Assembly (NCBI GenBank): GCA_016710065.1
Contig: JADJLP010000001.1
Location: 930,001 to 994,000, forward strand
Source of the DNA: Candidatus Ideonella esbjergensis
GTDB taxonomy: Bacteria; Pseudomonadota; Gammaproteobacteria; Burkholderiales; Burkholderiaceae_C
Reading direction: 5' to 3'
Length of the DNA: 64,000 nucleotides
The translations under genes and the position numbers were made by a program. Each line of letters starts with the position of its first letter. Position 1 is the stretch's first letter. This document shows, in pieces, positions 8,205 to 16,387 of the stretch. Below the pieces are notes generated by a model. The model was given only the letters and a program-made list of their open reading frames with translations, was not told the origin of the DNA and searched no databases.

Positions 8205-8978
8205 ATGGCCACTGCCCACTTGCCCCCCGACGTTCGCCTGATGAACGCCACCACCGCCGTGGTGGGCGTGCTGGCGGGCTGCGTGCTGCTGGGCGGGGCG
8301 GGCTCGTGGGTGGCACGCCAGCCGCTGTTTGCCATGCGGGCCATCAAGCTCGAAGGCGATGTGGTGCACAACAACGCCGCCACGGTGCGTGCCAACGTGG
8401 CACCGCGGTTGGCTGGCAACTTCTTCTCGCTCAACTTGCAGGCCGCGCGCAATGCCTTCGAGGCCATGCCCTGGGTGCGCCATGCGGTGGTGCGCAAGGT
8501 CTGGCCCAACCGCCTGTTGGTGACGCTGGAAGAACACCGCCCGGTGGCGCTGTGGAAGGGCCCCGAAGGTGACGACCGGTTGGTCAACTCCTACGGCGAG
8601 GTCTTCGAGGCCAACCTGGGCGATGTGGACGAAGACCAGTTGCCCGAGTTCGAGGGCCCCGAGGCGCAAGCGCAGCAGATCCTGGCCATGTACCGCAAGC
8701 TGGTGGGCGCCTTCAGCCTGCTGGGCTTGGAGCCGGCGCGCCTGGCCTTGTCGGGCCGTGGCTCTTGGCAGGTGGAACTGGACAACGGCGCCGAGGTGGA
8801 ACTGGGCCGTGGCGACGAGGCCGAAGTGTTGGCCCGCACCGAGCGTTTCGTGCGCACCCTGACCCAGGTCACCGGCGGTAGCCGGCGGCCCCTGGAATAC
8901 GCCGACCTGAGACACACCGATGGCTATGCGGTGCGGCTCAAGGGCGGTCTGGCTGCGGCCGCAACTGAGAGAAACTGA
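8205..8978 (+). CDS. ftsQ: Cell-division protein FtsQ
   Basis: FtsQ is a bitopic inner-membrane protein that links early and late divisome proteins with FtsB and FtsL. The 257-residue protein has a short cytoplasmic tail, one membrane helix (about residues 17-36), then a POTRA domain (FAMRAIKLEGDVVHNNAATV, residues about 44-64) and a beta domain with PWVRHAVVRKVWPNRLLVTLEEHRPVALW split across the family signature. It begins nine bases after ddlB. It is followed closely by ftsA, as in other dcw clusters. Confidence 0.93.
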   Translation: MATAHLPPDVRLMNATTAVVGVLAGCVLLGGAGSWVARQPLFAMRAIKLEGDVVHNNAATVRANVAPRLAGNFFSLNLQAARNAFEAMPWVRHAVVRKVWPNRLLVTLEEHRPVALWKGPEGDDRLVNSYGEVFEANLGDVDEDQLPEFEGPEAQAQQILAMYRKLVGAFSLLGLEPARLALSGRGSWQVELDNGAEVELGRGDEAEVLARTERFVRTLTQVTGGSRRPLEYADLRHTDGYAVRLKGGLAAAATERN

Positions 8979-8985
8979 GGAATAC

Positions 8986-10215
8986 ATGGCCAAGGAATAC
9001 AAGGATCTGGTTGTCGGGCTGGACATCGGCACCGCCAAGGTGATGGCGGTGGTGGCCGAGGTGGTGGGCGGTGAGCTGCGCGTGGCAGGGCTGGGCGTGT
9101 CCTCATCGCATGGCCTCAAGCGCGGTGTGGTGGTGAACATCGACGCCACGGTGCAGAGCATCCAGCAGGCGCTGAAAGAGGCCGAGATGATGGCCGCCTG
9201 CAAGATCGAGCGCGTCTACACCGGCATCACCGGCAGCCACATCCGCGGGCAGAACAGCACTGGCATGGTCATCGTGCGCGACAACCGCGAGGTGACGCCG
9301 GTGGACGTGGCGCGCGTCATCGAAACCGCCAAGGCCATCAACATCCCGAACGACCAGCGGCTGCTGCTGGTCGAGTCGCAAGAGTTCGTCATCGACGGCC
9401 ACGAAGTGAAAGAGCCCATCGGCATGAGCGGCAGCCGCCTGGAGGTGAAGGTACACATCGCCACCGGCGCCCAGAGCGCCGCCGAGAACATCATCAAGTG
9501 CGTGCGTCGTTGCGGCCTGGAAGTGGAGCAACTCGCACTCAGCCCCACCGCCTCGGCGGCCGCCGTGCTGACCGAGGACGAGAAGGATCTGGGTGTGGCG
9601 GTAGTGGACATCGGCGCTGGCACCACCGATGTCTCCATCTTCACCGGCGGCTCCATCCGCCACACGGCGGTCATTCCCATCGCTGGCGACCTGATCACCA
9701 GCGACATCGCGATGGCGCTGCGCACGCCTACGAAAGACGCCGAAGAGATCAAGGTCGAGTACGGCGTGGCCAAGCAGTTGCTGGCCGACCCGAACGAGCA
9801 GGTGGAGGTGCCCGGTCTGGGCGACCGCGCCCCGCGCATGCTCAGCCGCCAGGCGCTGGCTGGCGTGATCGAGCCGCGCGTCGAAGAAATCTATTCACTG
9901 GTGCACCAGGTGATCCGCGAATCGGGCTACGAGGAGTTGCTGTCCTCGGGCATCGTGATCACCGGTGGCACGGCGGTGATGCCGGGCATGGTGGAGCTGG
10001 GGGAGGACATCTTCCTCAAGCCGGTCCGCAAGGGCCTGCCCACCTATTCCGGCCCCTTGTTCGACATGGTGGCCAACCCGCGCTCGGCCACCGTGATGGG
10101 TCTGCTTGAGGAAGCCCGCCAGGCCCACACGCGAGGCCACAAGGCTGCGCAGCAGGCGGGCTCGGTGACGACGCTGTTCGGCAAACTGCGCGACTGGTTT
10201 TTGGGAAATTTCTGA
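8986..10215 (+). CDS. ftsA: Cell-division protein FtsA
   Basis: FtsA is an actin-like ATPase that tethers FtsZ to the membrane. The 409-residue protein shows the actin-fold phosphate loops DIGTAKVMAVV near the N-terminus and VVDIGAGTTDVSIF in the middle, the SHIRGQNSTG insertion-domain region, and ITGGTAVMPGM in the adenosine loop. It ends with the amphipathic membrane-targeting tail LFGKLRDWFLGNF. The start at 8986 has GAGG ahead of it. The upstream frame overlaps ftsQ and was not used. Confidence 0.96.
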   Translation: MAKEYKDLVVGLDIGTAKVMAVVAEVVGGELRVAGLGVSSSHGLKRGVVVNIDATVQSIQQALKEAEMMAACKIERVYTGITGSHIRGQNSTGMVIVRDNREVTPVDVARVIETAKAINIPNDQRLLLVESQEFVIDGHEVKEPIGMSGSRLEVKVHIATGAQSAAENIIKCVRRCGLEVEQLALSPTASAAAVLTEDEKDLGVAVVDIGAGTTDVSIFTGGSIRHTAVIPIAGDLITSDIAMALRTPTKDAEEIKVEYGVAKQLLADPNEQVEVPGLGDRAPRMLSRQALAGVIEPRVEEIYSLVHQVIRESGYEELLSSGIVITGGTAVMPGMVELGEDIFLKPVRKGLPTYSGPLFDMVANPRSATVMGLLEEARQAHTRGHKAAQQAGSVTTLFGKLRDWFLGNF

Positions 10216-10325
10216 CCGGGGTCAGCCCAGCAGAAAACATGAGAAGAAAGCCCTGGGCAAAGGCCAGGGCAGGTTAGAGTTTCAAGCAACACGGCAACTG
10301 CAACACACGACGACGGAGGTTCCAC

Positions 10326-11588
10326 ATGGCCATCGAGATGATCGAAGAATTTGACCAAGGTACGCAGATCAAGGTGATCGGCGTGGGTGGCGGCGGCGGC
10401 AACGCCGTCGAGCACATGATTTCGCAAGGCGTTCAGGGGGTGGAGTTCATCGTCGCCAACACCGACGCTCAGGCACTCAACCGCAGCTCTGCTGGCCAGT
10501 TGGTGCAACTGGGCGCCACCGGCCTGGGAGCAGGTTCCAAGCCCGTGGTGGGCAAGGAGTCGGCCGAAGAGGCCGAAGGCCGCATCCGCCAGGCGATTGA
10601 AGGCGCGCACATGCTGTTCATCACCGCCGGTATGGGTGGTGGCACCGGCACCGGCGCCGCGCCGGTGATCGCGCGCATCGCCAAGGACATGGGCATCCTG
10701 ACCGTGGGCGTGGTGACCAAGCCTTTCGAGTTCGAAGGCGGCCGCCGCAGCAAGCAGGCTGATGCCGGCGTGAGCGAGCTCGAAGCGAATGTGGATTCGC
10801 TGATCGTGGTGCTGAACGAGAAGCTGCTGGAAGTGCTGGGCGACGACGTCACGCAAGACCAGGCCTTTGCGCACGCCAACGATGTGCTGAAGAACGCGGT
10901 GGGCGGCATCAGCGACATCATCCACATCCCGGGTTTGGTGAACGTCGACTTCGAAGATGTCAAGACCGTGATGAGCGAGCCCGGCAAGGCCATGATGGGC
11001 ACGGCCATGGCCAGTGGCCCCGACCGCGCCACCAAGGCTGCCGATGCGGCGGTGGCCTGCCCGCTGCTCGAAGGCATCGATCTGTCCGGCGCGCGCGGCG
11101 TGCTGGTGCTGATCGCGGCGGCGCGCACCACCTTCAAGCTGGCCGAGAGCAAGAACGCGATGAACACCATCCGCCGCTATGCGGCCGAAGATGCGCACGT
11201 GATCTACGGCACCGCCTACGACGAATCGCTGGGCGACCAGCTGCGCGTCACGGTCATCGCCACCGGCCTGAACTCGGCCTCGCGCCGCGCCCAGGCGCCG
11301 CTCACCGTGGTGCAGTCGGCCCCGGTGCTGCGCACCGGCACCGACAACCTGCCCCTGCTGACCCAGCCGGTGGGCAGTGCCGCAGCCTCTGTGGCCAGTA
11401 CCGGCACCGCGCCGGCAATGGGCGCCATGGGCGCCGGCATGGGTTCGGGTGGCGACTATGCCAGCCTGTCTACCCCCAGCGTGTGGCGCACCGGCCGCAC
11501 CCAGGCGGCCGCCAAGGTGGAGGCGCTGAGCTCGAACGGTATGGACGAGATCGAGATCCCGGCCTTTCTGCGCAAGCAAGCCGACTGA
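10326..11588 (+). CDS. ftsZ: Cell-division protein FtsZ
   Basis: FtsZ is the tubulin-like GTPase that forms the division ring. The 420-residue protein has KVIGVGGGGGNAVEHM near the N-terminus, the tubulin signature GGGTGTGAAPV, the NVDFEDVKTVM T7-loop region, a low-complexity linker, and the C-terminal partner-binding peptide DEIEIPAFLRKQ. GGAGG lies eight bases before the ATG. A 110-base gap separates it from ftsA, longer than any earlier gap in the cluster, so a dedicated promoter there is plausible but I cannot place one. A strong hairpin follows the stop. Confidence 0.97.
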   Translation: MAIEMIEEFDQGTQIKVIGVGGGGGNAVEHMISQGVQGVEFIVANTDAQALNRSSAGQLVQLGATGLGAGSKPVVGKESAEEAEGRIRQAIEGAHMLFITAGMGGGTGTGAAPVIARIAKDMGILTVGVVTKPFEFEGGRRSKQADAGVSELEANVDSLIVVLNEKLLEVLGDDVTQDQAFAHANDVLKNAVGGISDIIHIPGLVNVDFEDVKTVMSEPGKAMMGTAMASGPDRATKAADAAVACPLLEGIDLSGARGVLVLIAAARTTFKLAESKNAMNTIRRYAAEDAHVIYGTAYDESLGDQLRVTVIATGLNSASRRAQAPLTVVQSAPVLRTGTDNLPLLTQPVGSAAASVASTGTAPAMGAMGAGMGSGGDYASLSTPSVWRTGRTQAAAKVEALSSNGMDEIEIPAFLRKQAD

Positions 11589-11615
11589 CCCCCGCTGCCT
11601 CGCCGTGTTTGTCAA

Positions 11616-11640
11616 GGGCGCCTGCGGGCGCCCTTCTTTC
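11616..11640 (+). terminator. Rho-independent terminator after ftsZ
   Basis: The stem GGGCGCC (11616-11622) pairs with GGCGCCC (11627-11633) around a four-base loop and is followed by a T-rich run TTCTTTC. It closes the dcw transcript before the two-component system. Confidence 0.85.
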
Positions 11641-11718
11641 ATGGGCACGCCGCAGCCACCCCCTAGAACCTTCAGCGGGATCGGCACCGGCCCCGGCGCG
11701 GCCTAAACTCCCAGGCTC

Positions 11719-12366
11719 ATGAACCCCACCATCTCGGTCCTGATCGTTGAAGACGACGAGCGGTTTCGCGCCGCCTTCGCCAGCATGGTGGGTGATGCGC
11801 CGGACATGGCCCTGGTGGGCTCGGCGGGCGATGTGGAACCTGGCTTGCGGTTGCTGTGCAACCTCCGGCCCGACGTGCTGCTGGTGGATCTGGGCCTGCC
11901 CAGTGGCAGCGGGGTCGACCTGATCCGCTACGCCAACGAGCACCTGCCCGACACCGATGTGATGGTGGTGACGGTGTTCGGCGACGAGCCGCACGTGATG
12001 GCCTCGCTGGAAGCGGGCGCCACGGGTTATTTGCTGAAGGACACGCCGGCCGACGATCTGACCGAGCAGATCCGCAGCCTGCACAGCGGCGGCAGCCCCA
12101 TCAGCCCGGTGATTGCGCGGCAGTTGTTGTTGCGCCTCACACCCCAGGCCGGGCCGGTGGTGGACGACGCCCTGCTGTCGCCGCAAGAGCGCCAGGTGCT
12201 CACGCTCTCGGCCAAGGGCTTCAGCTTTGAAGAGATCGCCCGCATGCTGGGTGTTTCGCGCCACACGGTGATGACCTATGTGAAGCGCAGCTACCGCAAG
12301 CTGCAGGTGCACTCCAAGACCGAGGCCATCTACGAGGCCCGCAAACTGGGGCTGGTGCGTGACTGA
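11719..12366 (+). CDS. NarL/FixJ-type response regulator
   Basis: A 215-residue two-domain transcription regulator. The receiver domain (about 1-125) has the acidic pocket E11-D12-D13, the phospho-acceptor D57 in LLVDLGLP, T85 and K107. The C-terminal LuxR-type helix-turn-helix (about 145-210) contains LSPQERQVLTLSAKGFSFEEIARMLG split over its helices and VSRHTVMTYVKRSYRKL. Its stop overlaps the GTG start of the histidine kinase by eight bases, so the pair is one coupled operon. The target genes cannot be read from the sequence. The position between ftsZ and lpxC is unusual. Confidence 0.93.
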   Translation: MNPTISVLIVEDDERFRAAFASMVGDAPDMALVGSAGDVEPGLRLLCNLRPDVLLVDLGLPSGSGVDLIRYANEHLPDTDVMVVTVFGDEPHVMASLEAGATGYLLKDTPADDLTEQIRSLHSGGSPISPVIARQLLLRLTPQAGPVVDDALLSPQERQVLTLSAKGFSFEEIARMLGVSRHTVMTYVKRSYRKLQVHSKTEAIYEARKLGLVRD

Positions 12367-14314
12367 GCGGGGCCGTGGGTGGCTGCTGCGCTGGGCCGGC
12401 TGGCTGGTTTGGCTGGTGGCGCTGCCCGCGCAGGCGGTGCACGGGCCCGACCCGGATGTGATCCAAAGCCCGGCCCAGCCACCGCAGCAGGAATACACCC
12501 AGGTCTGGCACCTGCATGTGCCGTTTGGCAGCATTCGCCAGGGGCCCAAGGTGGACCCTGGCACCGTTGTACCCTTGTCCGCACCGGCCGACCCGACCTG
12601 GGCGCTGGTGGATCTGCCCCGCTTCGAGGGGCGCGACCCCATCCGGGCCCGGGCCCCCAACCGTGGCCTGGAGGCCGATTGGTACCGGGTGGACTACCCC
12701 GTGCCCGCAGGTGCCACCGGCCCATTGGCGCTGTACCTGCCACGCGCAGTGGGTGCAGCGGTGCAGGTGCTGCGCTTTGATGGCCGGCATTGGCGCATGG
12801 TGTCGGACGGTGCCGACCGCTGGCGCGAGCAATGGAACGTGCCCATCCTGGTGGACCTGGGCGAAGCGGCGGCGGCGGGCGGCACCATCGTCGTTGCCGT
12901 GGGCCTCATCCACTACGAAGGGGGTGAGACCCGTGTGGCCCCCATCCGTGTGGGGCCCCGGGCCGAGCTGTCGTCTAGCGCCCAGTGGCGCCAGGTGTTG
13001 CAGCATGTGGCACCGCAGGTAGGCAGCCTCACCTTCTTGTCGCTGGGCCTGTTTGCGCTGATGTTCTGGCGCGGCCGGCGGCGCGAGCAGGCCTATCTGC
13101 TGTTCTTCCTGTCGTCGCTGGTCTGGGGGCTGCGCAACCTGCACTACTACACCACCATGCCCACAGGCACCGAGGCCTATATCTGGTTCTGGTGGATGAC
13201 CAACACTTCGCTGTCATGGGTGATGGTGTTGGTCTATCTGTTCGCGCTGCGTTTTGACCCGCGCCGTTCGCCCAAACTGGAGCGTGGGCTGGTGATCTTC
13301 GTGGCGGTGATGTCGGTGGTTGGCATGCCCTTCGAGTGGACACCGTTGAACACCGTGGTGCAGCAGCACGTCATCAATGCCATCGCCGGCTTGGCGGTGG
13401 TGGGACGGCTGAGCTGGATGGCCTGGACAGGTGGCACGCGCGAGTTCCGGCTGATCGTTGCCACGCTGTGGGTGACCGAGATCTTCGGTGTGCATGACTT
13501 GCTGCTGGTGTCGGGTGTGGTGTCGGCCGAATCCATCTACCTGCTGCCCTTCGCCAGCCTGCTGCTGTTCCTGGCCTTTCTGTTCGCGGTGCAGACCCGC
13601 TATTCGCAGGCCATCAGCCATGTGGAGCAGGCCAACGAGCGGCTTGAGCGTCGCCTGGCCGAGCGTGAGGCTCAGCTGCATGCCAACCACGAGCGCATCA
13701 GCGGCATCGAGCGCGAGCAGGCCCTGTTGCTGGAGCGCCAGCGCCTGATGCGCGACATGCACGACGGCTTGGGCTCCACGCTGATGTCGTCGCTGGTGTT
13801 GGTGGAACAAGGCAAACTGGATTCACAGGCCGTGGCCGAGCTGCTGCGCGAATGCGTGGACGACCTGCGCCTGGTGATTGATTCGCTCGAACCCATGGGG
13901 CAGGACCTGGTGACCCTACTGGCCTCGCTGCGCCACCGCCTGGGCCGTCGCCTGGAAGGTGCAGGCCTGAAGATGCATTGGGACGTGGAAGACCTGCCGC
14001 CGCTCGAATGGCTGCAGCCGCACGACACCCTGCAGGTGATGCGCATCGTGCAGGAGGTGCTCACCAACGTGCTCAAGCATGCCCGGGCCGCCACGGTGCG
14101 CCTGGCCACGCGTGCCCACCATGATTCGGTGACTGTGTTGATCGAAGACGACGGCGCCGGCTTCGACCCCACGCAAGAGGGCCGGGGCCGCGGTGTGCGC
14201 CACCTGTACCAGCGCGCCAGCCGGCTGGGCGGCCGCATCATTCTCGACAGCGCGCAGGGCCAGGGCACGCGGGTGCGACTGGAGTTGCCGCTCCAGCGCA
14301 AACCGGCGGCTTGA
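12359..14314 (+). CDS. 7TMR-DISM-type sensor histidine kinase (NarX/DegS class)
   Basis: The 651-residue protein starts at GTG 12359 with a signal peptide (cleavage near residue 26, PAQA). A periplasmic domain (about 30-210) resembles 7TMR-DISM extracellular domains. Seven or so membrane helices follow (about 215-410), then a coiled coil (QANERLERRLAEREAQL). The HisKA_3 dimerisation box MRDMHDGLGSTLMSS places the phospho-histidine at H468. An HATPase domain closes the protein with EDDGAGFDP and GRGRGVRHLYQRASRLGG. It should phosphorylate the overlapping regulator at 11719. The ligand is unknown; DISM domains in this family are often thought to sense carbohydrates or envelope signals. Confidence 0.88.
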   Translation: MTERGRGWLLRWAGWLVWLVALPAQAVHGPDPDVIQSPAQPPQQEYTQVWHLHVPFGSIRQGPKVDPGTVVPLSAPADPTWALVDLPRFEGRDPIRARAPNRGLEADWYRVDYPVPAGATGPLALYLPRAVGAAVQVLRFDGRHWRMVSDGADRWREQWNVPILVDLGEAAAAGGTIVVAVGLIHYEGGETRVAPIRVGPRAELSSSAQWRQVLQHVAPQVGSLTFLSLGLFALMFWRGRRREQAYLLFFLSSLVWGLRNLHYYTTMPTGTEAYIWFWWMTNTSLSWVMVLVYLFALRFDPRRSPKLERGLVIFVAVMSVVGMPFEWTPLNTVVQQHVINAIAGLAVVGRLSWMAWTGGTREFRLIVATLWVTEIFGVHDLLLVSGVVSAESIYLLPFASLLLFLAFLFAVQTRYSQAISHVEQANERLERRLAEREAQLHANHERISGIEREQALLLERQRLMRDMHDGLGSTLMSSLVLVEQGKLDSQAVAELLRECVDDLRLVIDSLEPMGQDLVTLLASLRHRLGRRLEGAGLKMHWDVEDLPPLEWLQPHDTLQVMRIVQEVLTNVLKHARAATVRLATRAHHDSVTVLIEDDGAGFDPTQEGRGRGVRHLYQRASRLGGRIILDSAQGQGTRVRLELPLQRKPAA

Positions 14315-14333
14315 CCGACAATCCGCCCAGCCC

Positions 14334-15269
14334 ATGCTCCAGCAACGCACCCTCCAATCCCTCACCCGCGCTGTAGGCGTGGGCCTGCACAGCGGCCAGC
14401 GTGTTGAACTCACGCTGCGCCCAGCACCTCCCAACACCGGCATCGTCTTCCGCCGGGTTGACCTGCCCGAGCCGGTGAGCATCCCCGTGCGCTTCGATTC
14501 GGTCAGCGACACACGCATGGCCTCCACCATCTCGCCCGGCGGCAACCCCGACGCGCCCAAGGTGCAAACCATCGAGCACCTGATGTCGGCCTGTGCCGGC
14601 CTGGGGCTGGACAACCTCATCGTCGACATCACGGCGGATGAAGTGCCCATCCTCGACGGCTCGTCGGCCAGTTTCGTGTTCCTGCTGCAAAGCGCCGGCA
14701 TTGCCTTGCAAGACGCGCCCAAGCGCTTTCTGCGCGTCAAGAAAGCCGTGGAAGTGCGCGAGGGCGAGGGCCAACGCCTGATGTGGGCCAAGCTGGAGCC
14801 GCACCACGGCTATACGCTCACGTTCCAGATCGACTACAACCATCCTGCGCTCGACGCCACCGGGCAGGAGACGCGCTTCGACATGGGCTCGGGCCGCTAC
14901 AAGCAGGAGATCGCCCGCGCCCGCACCTTCGGTTTCACCAAAGACCTGGATGCCATGCGCGCGCGCGGCCTCACGCTGGGTGGCAGCATGGACAACGCCA
15001 TCGTCATCGACGACACGCGTGTGCTCAATGCCGGCGGTCTGCGCTATGACGACGAGTTTGCCAAGCACAAGATCCTGGATGCGATCGGCGACCTCTACAT
15101 CGCCGGCCACCCGCTGCTGGCGGCCTACACCTCGTACAAGGGCGGGCACGCGCTGAACAACAAGCTGCTTCGCAAGCTGCTGGCCGATGAAAGCGCCTGG
15201 GAGCTGGTGAGCTTCGACAACGCCAAGACGGCTCCAGCCGGGTTTGCGGAGCTGGCGCCGGCATGGTGA
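14334..15269 (+). CDS. lpxC: UDP-3-O-acyl-N-acetylglucosamine deacetylase
   Basis: LpxC carries out the committed step of lipid A synthesis, a zinc-dependent deacetylation in the cytoplasm. The 311-residue length is normal. The first motif TIEHLMSA carries one zinc histidine, and KHKILDAIGDLYIAGHP carries the other zinc ligands (H and D). AGVGLHSG near the N-terminus and GGSMDNAIVIDD are family signatures. The start at 14334 follows the kinase stop by 19 bases. The longer frame from 14193 is inside the kinase gene. Its 3' end overlaps a small membrane-protein gene. Confidence 0.96.
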   Translation: MLQQRTLQSLTRAVGVGLHSGQRVELTLRPAPPNTGIVFRRVDLPEPVSIPVRFDSVSDTRMASTISPGGNPDAPKVQTIEHLMSACAGLGLDNLIVDITADEVPILDGSSASFVFLLQSAGIALQDAPKRFLRVKKAVEVREGEGQRLMWAKLEPHHGYTLTFQIDYNHPALDATGQETRFDMGSGRYKQEIARARTFGFTKDLDAMRARGLTLGGSMDNAIVIDDTRVLNAGGLRYDDEFAKHKILDAIGDLYIAGHPLLAAYTSYKGGHALNNKLLRKLLADESAWELVSFDNAKTAPAGFAELAPAW

Positions 15270-15448
15270 TCTTCCGCCTGGTCTTCGGCCTGCTGTTGGT
15301 GGCCGGCATCCTGTGCTTCGCGATGTACATCGGCACCCGCGATGACCGTTGGCGCCAGCGCGGCCTGGTGATCGTCAAGTGGACGGTGCTGGCCGGCCTG
15401 GGCTTCTTCGGCGTGATCGTGCTGGAGCGGTTGGCGGTGCTGCTGTAG
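15263..15448 (+). CDS. Small two-helix membrane protein
   Basis: A 61-residue protein with two hydrophobic helices (about residues 3-22 and 38-58) separated by a short charged loop GTRDDRWRQRG. The ATG at 15263 lies inside the last codons of lpxC (seven-base overlap), which argues for translational coupling and for a real gene. I do not recognise a family. A link to the outer-membrane pathway is only suggested by position. Confidence 0.6.
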   Translation: MVIFRLVFGLLLVAGILCFAMYIGTRDDRWRQRGLVIVKWTVLAGLGFFGVIVLERLAVLL

Positions 15449-15469
15449 CGTCACTTTTTGGGCTCCATC

Positions 15470-15491
15470 GCGGCCCTGGTCGAAGGGCCGC
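15470..15491. other. Inverted repeat between lpxC operon and yciI-like gene
   Basis: GCGGCCCT and AGGGCCGC form a perfect eight-base stem with a six-base loop between two convergent genes. There is no U-tract directly after it on either strand, so a terminator role is possible but weak. Confidence 0.4.
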
Positions 15492-15550
15492 AAGCAGACA
15501 GCGCCCTGATTGCCGGGAACCTGCGGAACGCCGTTGAACGCACAGTCGCA

Positions 15551-15841
15551 TCAGTCGCCCTTCAGGGTCTCCAACCCAGGTGCTATCTGGGCCACATCGA
15601 ACTCCACGATCTCGAATGCGGCGACGTTCTCGGTGCAGTAGGGGTCGTTCCTCACGAAGGCCTCCACCGCCTCGCGGCTGTCGGCACGCAGCATCACCAG
15701 GCCGCCGGTGGCAGGGCGGCGCCGGCCGGTCATCACGATGCGGCTGCCCAGCGGGGCTTCTCGCAAATATTGGCGATGAGCCTCCAGCACGCGCTCCACG
15801 GCGACCAGTGGCTGGGTGTAGGTGATGGTGATCAGGTACAT
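15551..15841 (-). CDS. YciI family protein
   Basis: A 96-residue protein of the YciI-like ferredoxin-fold family (alpha-beta dimeric barrel). Visible features are the N-terminal strand YLITITYTQPL, a helix with RQYLREAPLGSRIVMTGRR, the GGLVMLRADSREAVEAFVRNDPY segment typical of YciI split around its conserved D-P-Y/F, and a C-terminal EIVEFDV strand. The biochemical role of these proteins is mostly unknown. It is convergent with the lpxC operon. Confidence 0.85.
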   Translation of the reverse strand: MYLITITYTQPLVAVERVLEAHRQYLREAPLGSRIVMTGRRRPATGGLVMLRADSREAVEAFVRNDPYCTENVAAFEIVEFDVAQIAPGLETLKGD

Positions 15842-15892
15842 GGCAGGCCTTGCGGACGGGTGATGTGACGGTGGCTTGATTGTCGTGGTGCT

Positions 15893-15924
15893 AAAAAAAA
15901 AACGGCCCCGGAGAGCCGGGGCCG
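15893..15924 (-). terminator. Rho-independent terminator of the 73-residue mini-protein gene
   Basis: On the minus strand a nine-base perfect stem CGGCCCCGG/CCGGGGCCG (15903-15924) with loop CTCT is followed by ten T residues (15902-15893). It lies about 60 bases after the stop of the small gene at 15986. Confidence 0.93.
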
Positions 15925-15985
15925 AAGGAGGAGGCCGGTGAAGCCTGTCTCGAGTGATGTGCAGGGAGCGTTTCGGGAGAGGGGC

Positions 15986-16207
15986 TCAGCTGTCGCGCAA
16001 GGCATCGGCGGCGCTGCTGGCCTGGGCCATGGGCAGGGCGCTTGCATAAGCCATCAGCGCGTCCTCCACTTGGCGATCAGCGACAGTGCCCAGGCCGGCC
16101 AGCACGGCAAAGGTGACGGCGGCCGCCAGACTCATGAAGCCGGCACGGGCGCTGGTGGAAGACGCGGTGTAGGTGGTGGCGCGGGTGGCGTTTTGGCGGG
16201 TGGTCAT
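15986..16207 (-). CDS. Small single-pass protein, paralogue of the protein at 20278
   Basis: A 73-residue protein starting MTTRQNATRA, with one hydrophobic helix (about residues 24-43) and the segment AGLGTVADRQVEDALM after it. It matches the 66-residue protein at 20278-20478 in architecture and in G-x-G-x-x-A-x-x-QV-x-D-x-x-M. AGGAG lies seven bases before the ATG. It has its own strong terminator and shares an upstream motif with its paralogue. The function is unknown; a membrane-anchored or secreted mini-protein is likely. The longer minus-strand frame running to 17065 is a shadow of the DNA repair gene. Confidence 0.75.
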   Translation of the reverse strand: MTTRQNATRATTYTASSTSARAGFMSLAAAVTFAVLAGLGTVADRQVEDALMAYASALPMAQASSAADALRDS

Positions 16208-16235
16208 GGTGTGCTCCTGGTGGTGTGGGACAGTG

Positions 16236-16289
16236 GCGATGGAGTGGACTCTAGGCAGCCGGCCCTGGCCTCGCCATGCGGATGCGACG
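16236..16289 (-). promoter_or_regulatory. Shared upstream motif of mini-protein gene (copy A)
   Basis: On the minus strand CGTCGCAT (16289-16282), 26 bases, then CCTAGAGTCCACTCCATCGC (16255-16236), ending 28 bases before the ATG. The same two blocks with identical spacing precede the paralogue at 20278. The second block contains the small dyad GAGT-YC-ACTC. It may be a promoter plus operator; no standard -35 box is visible at 17 bases from TAGAGT. Confidence 0.65.
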
Positions 16290-16387
16290 GACCGCGCAAA
16301 GTGTGGGATGAACTGCAGGCCAGCCACCTTGAGTGGATGGCGCCAGCCTGCTCGGCGGGGTCTTGACGGGCTCGCTACCATCGCGCC

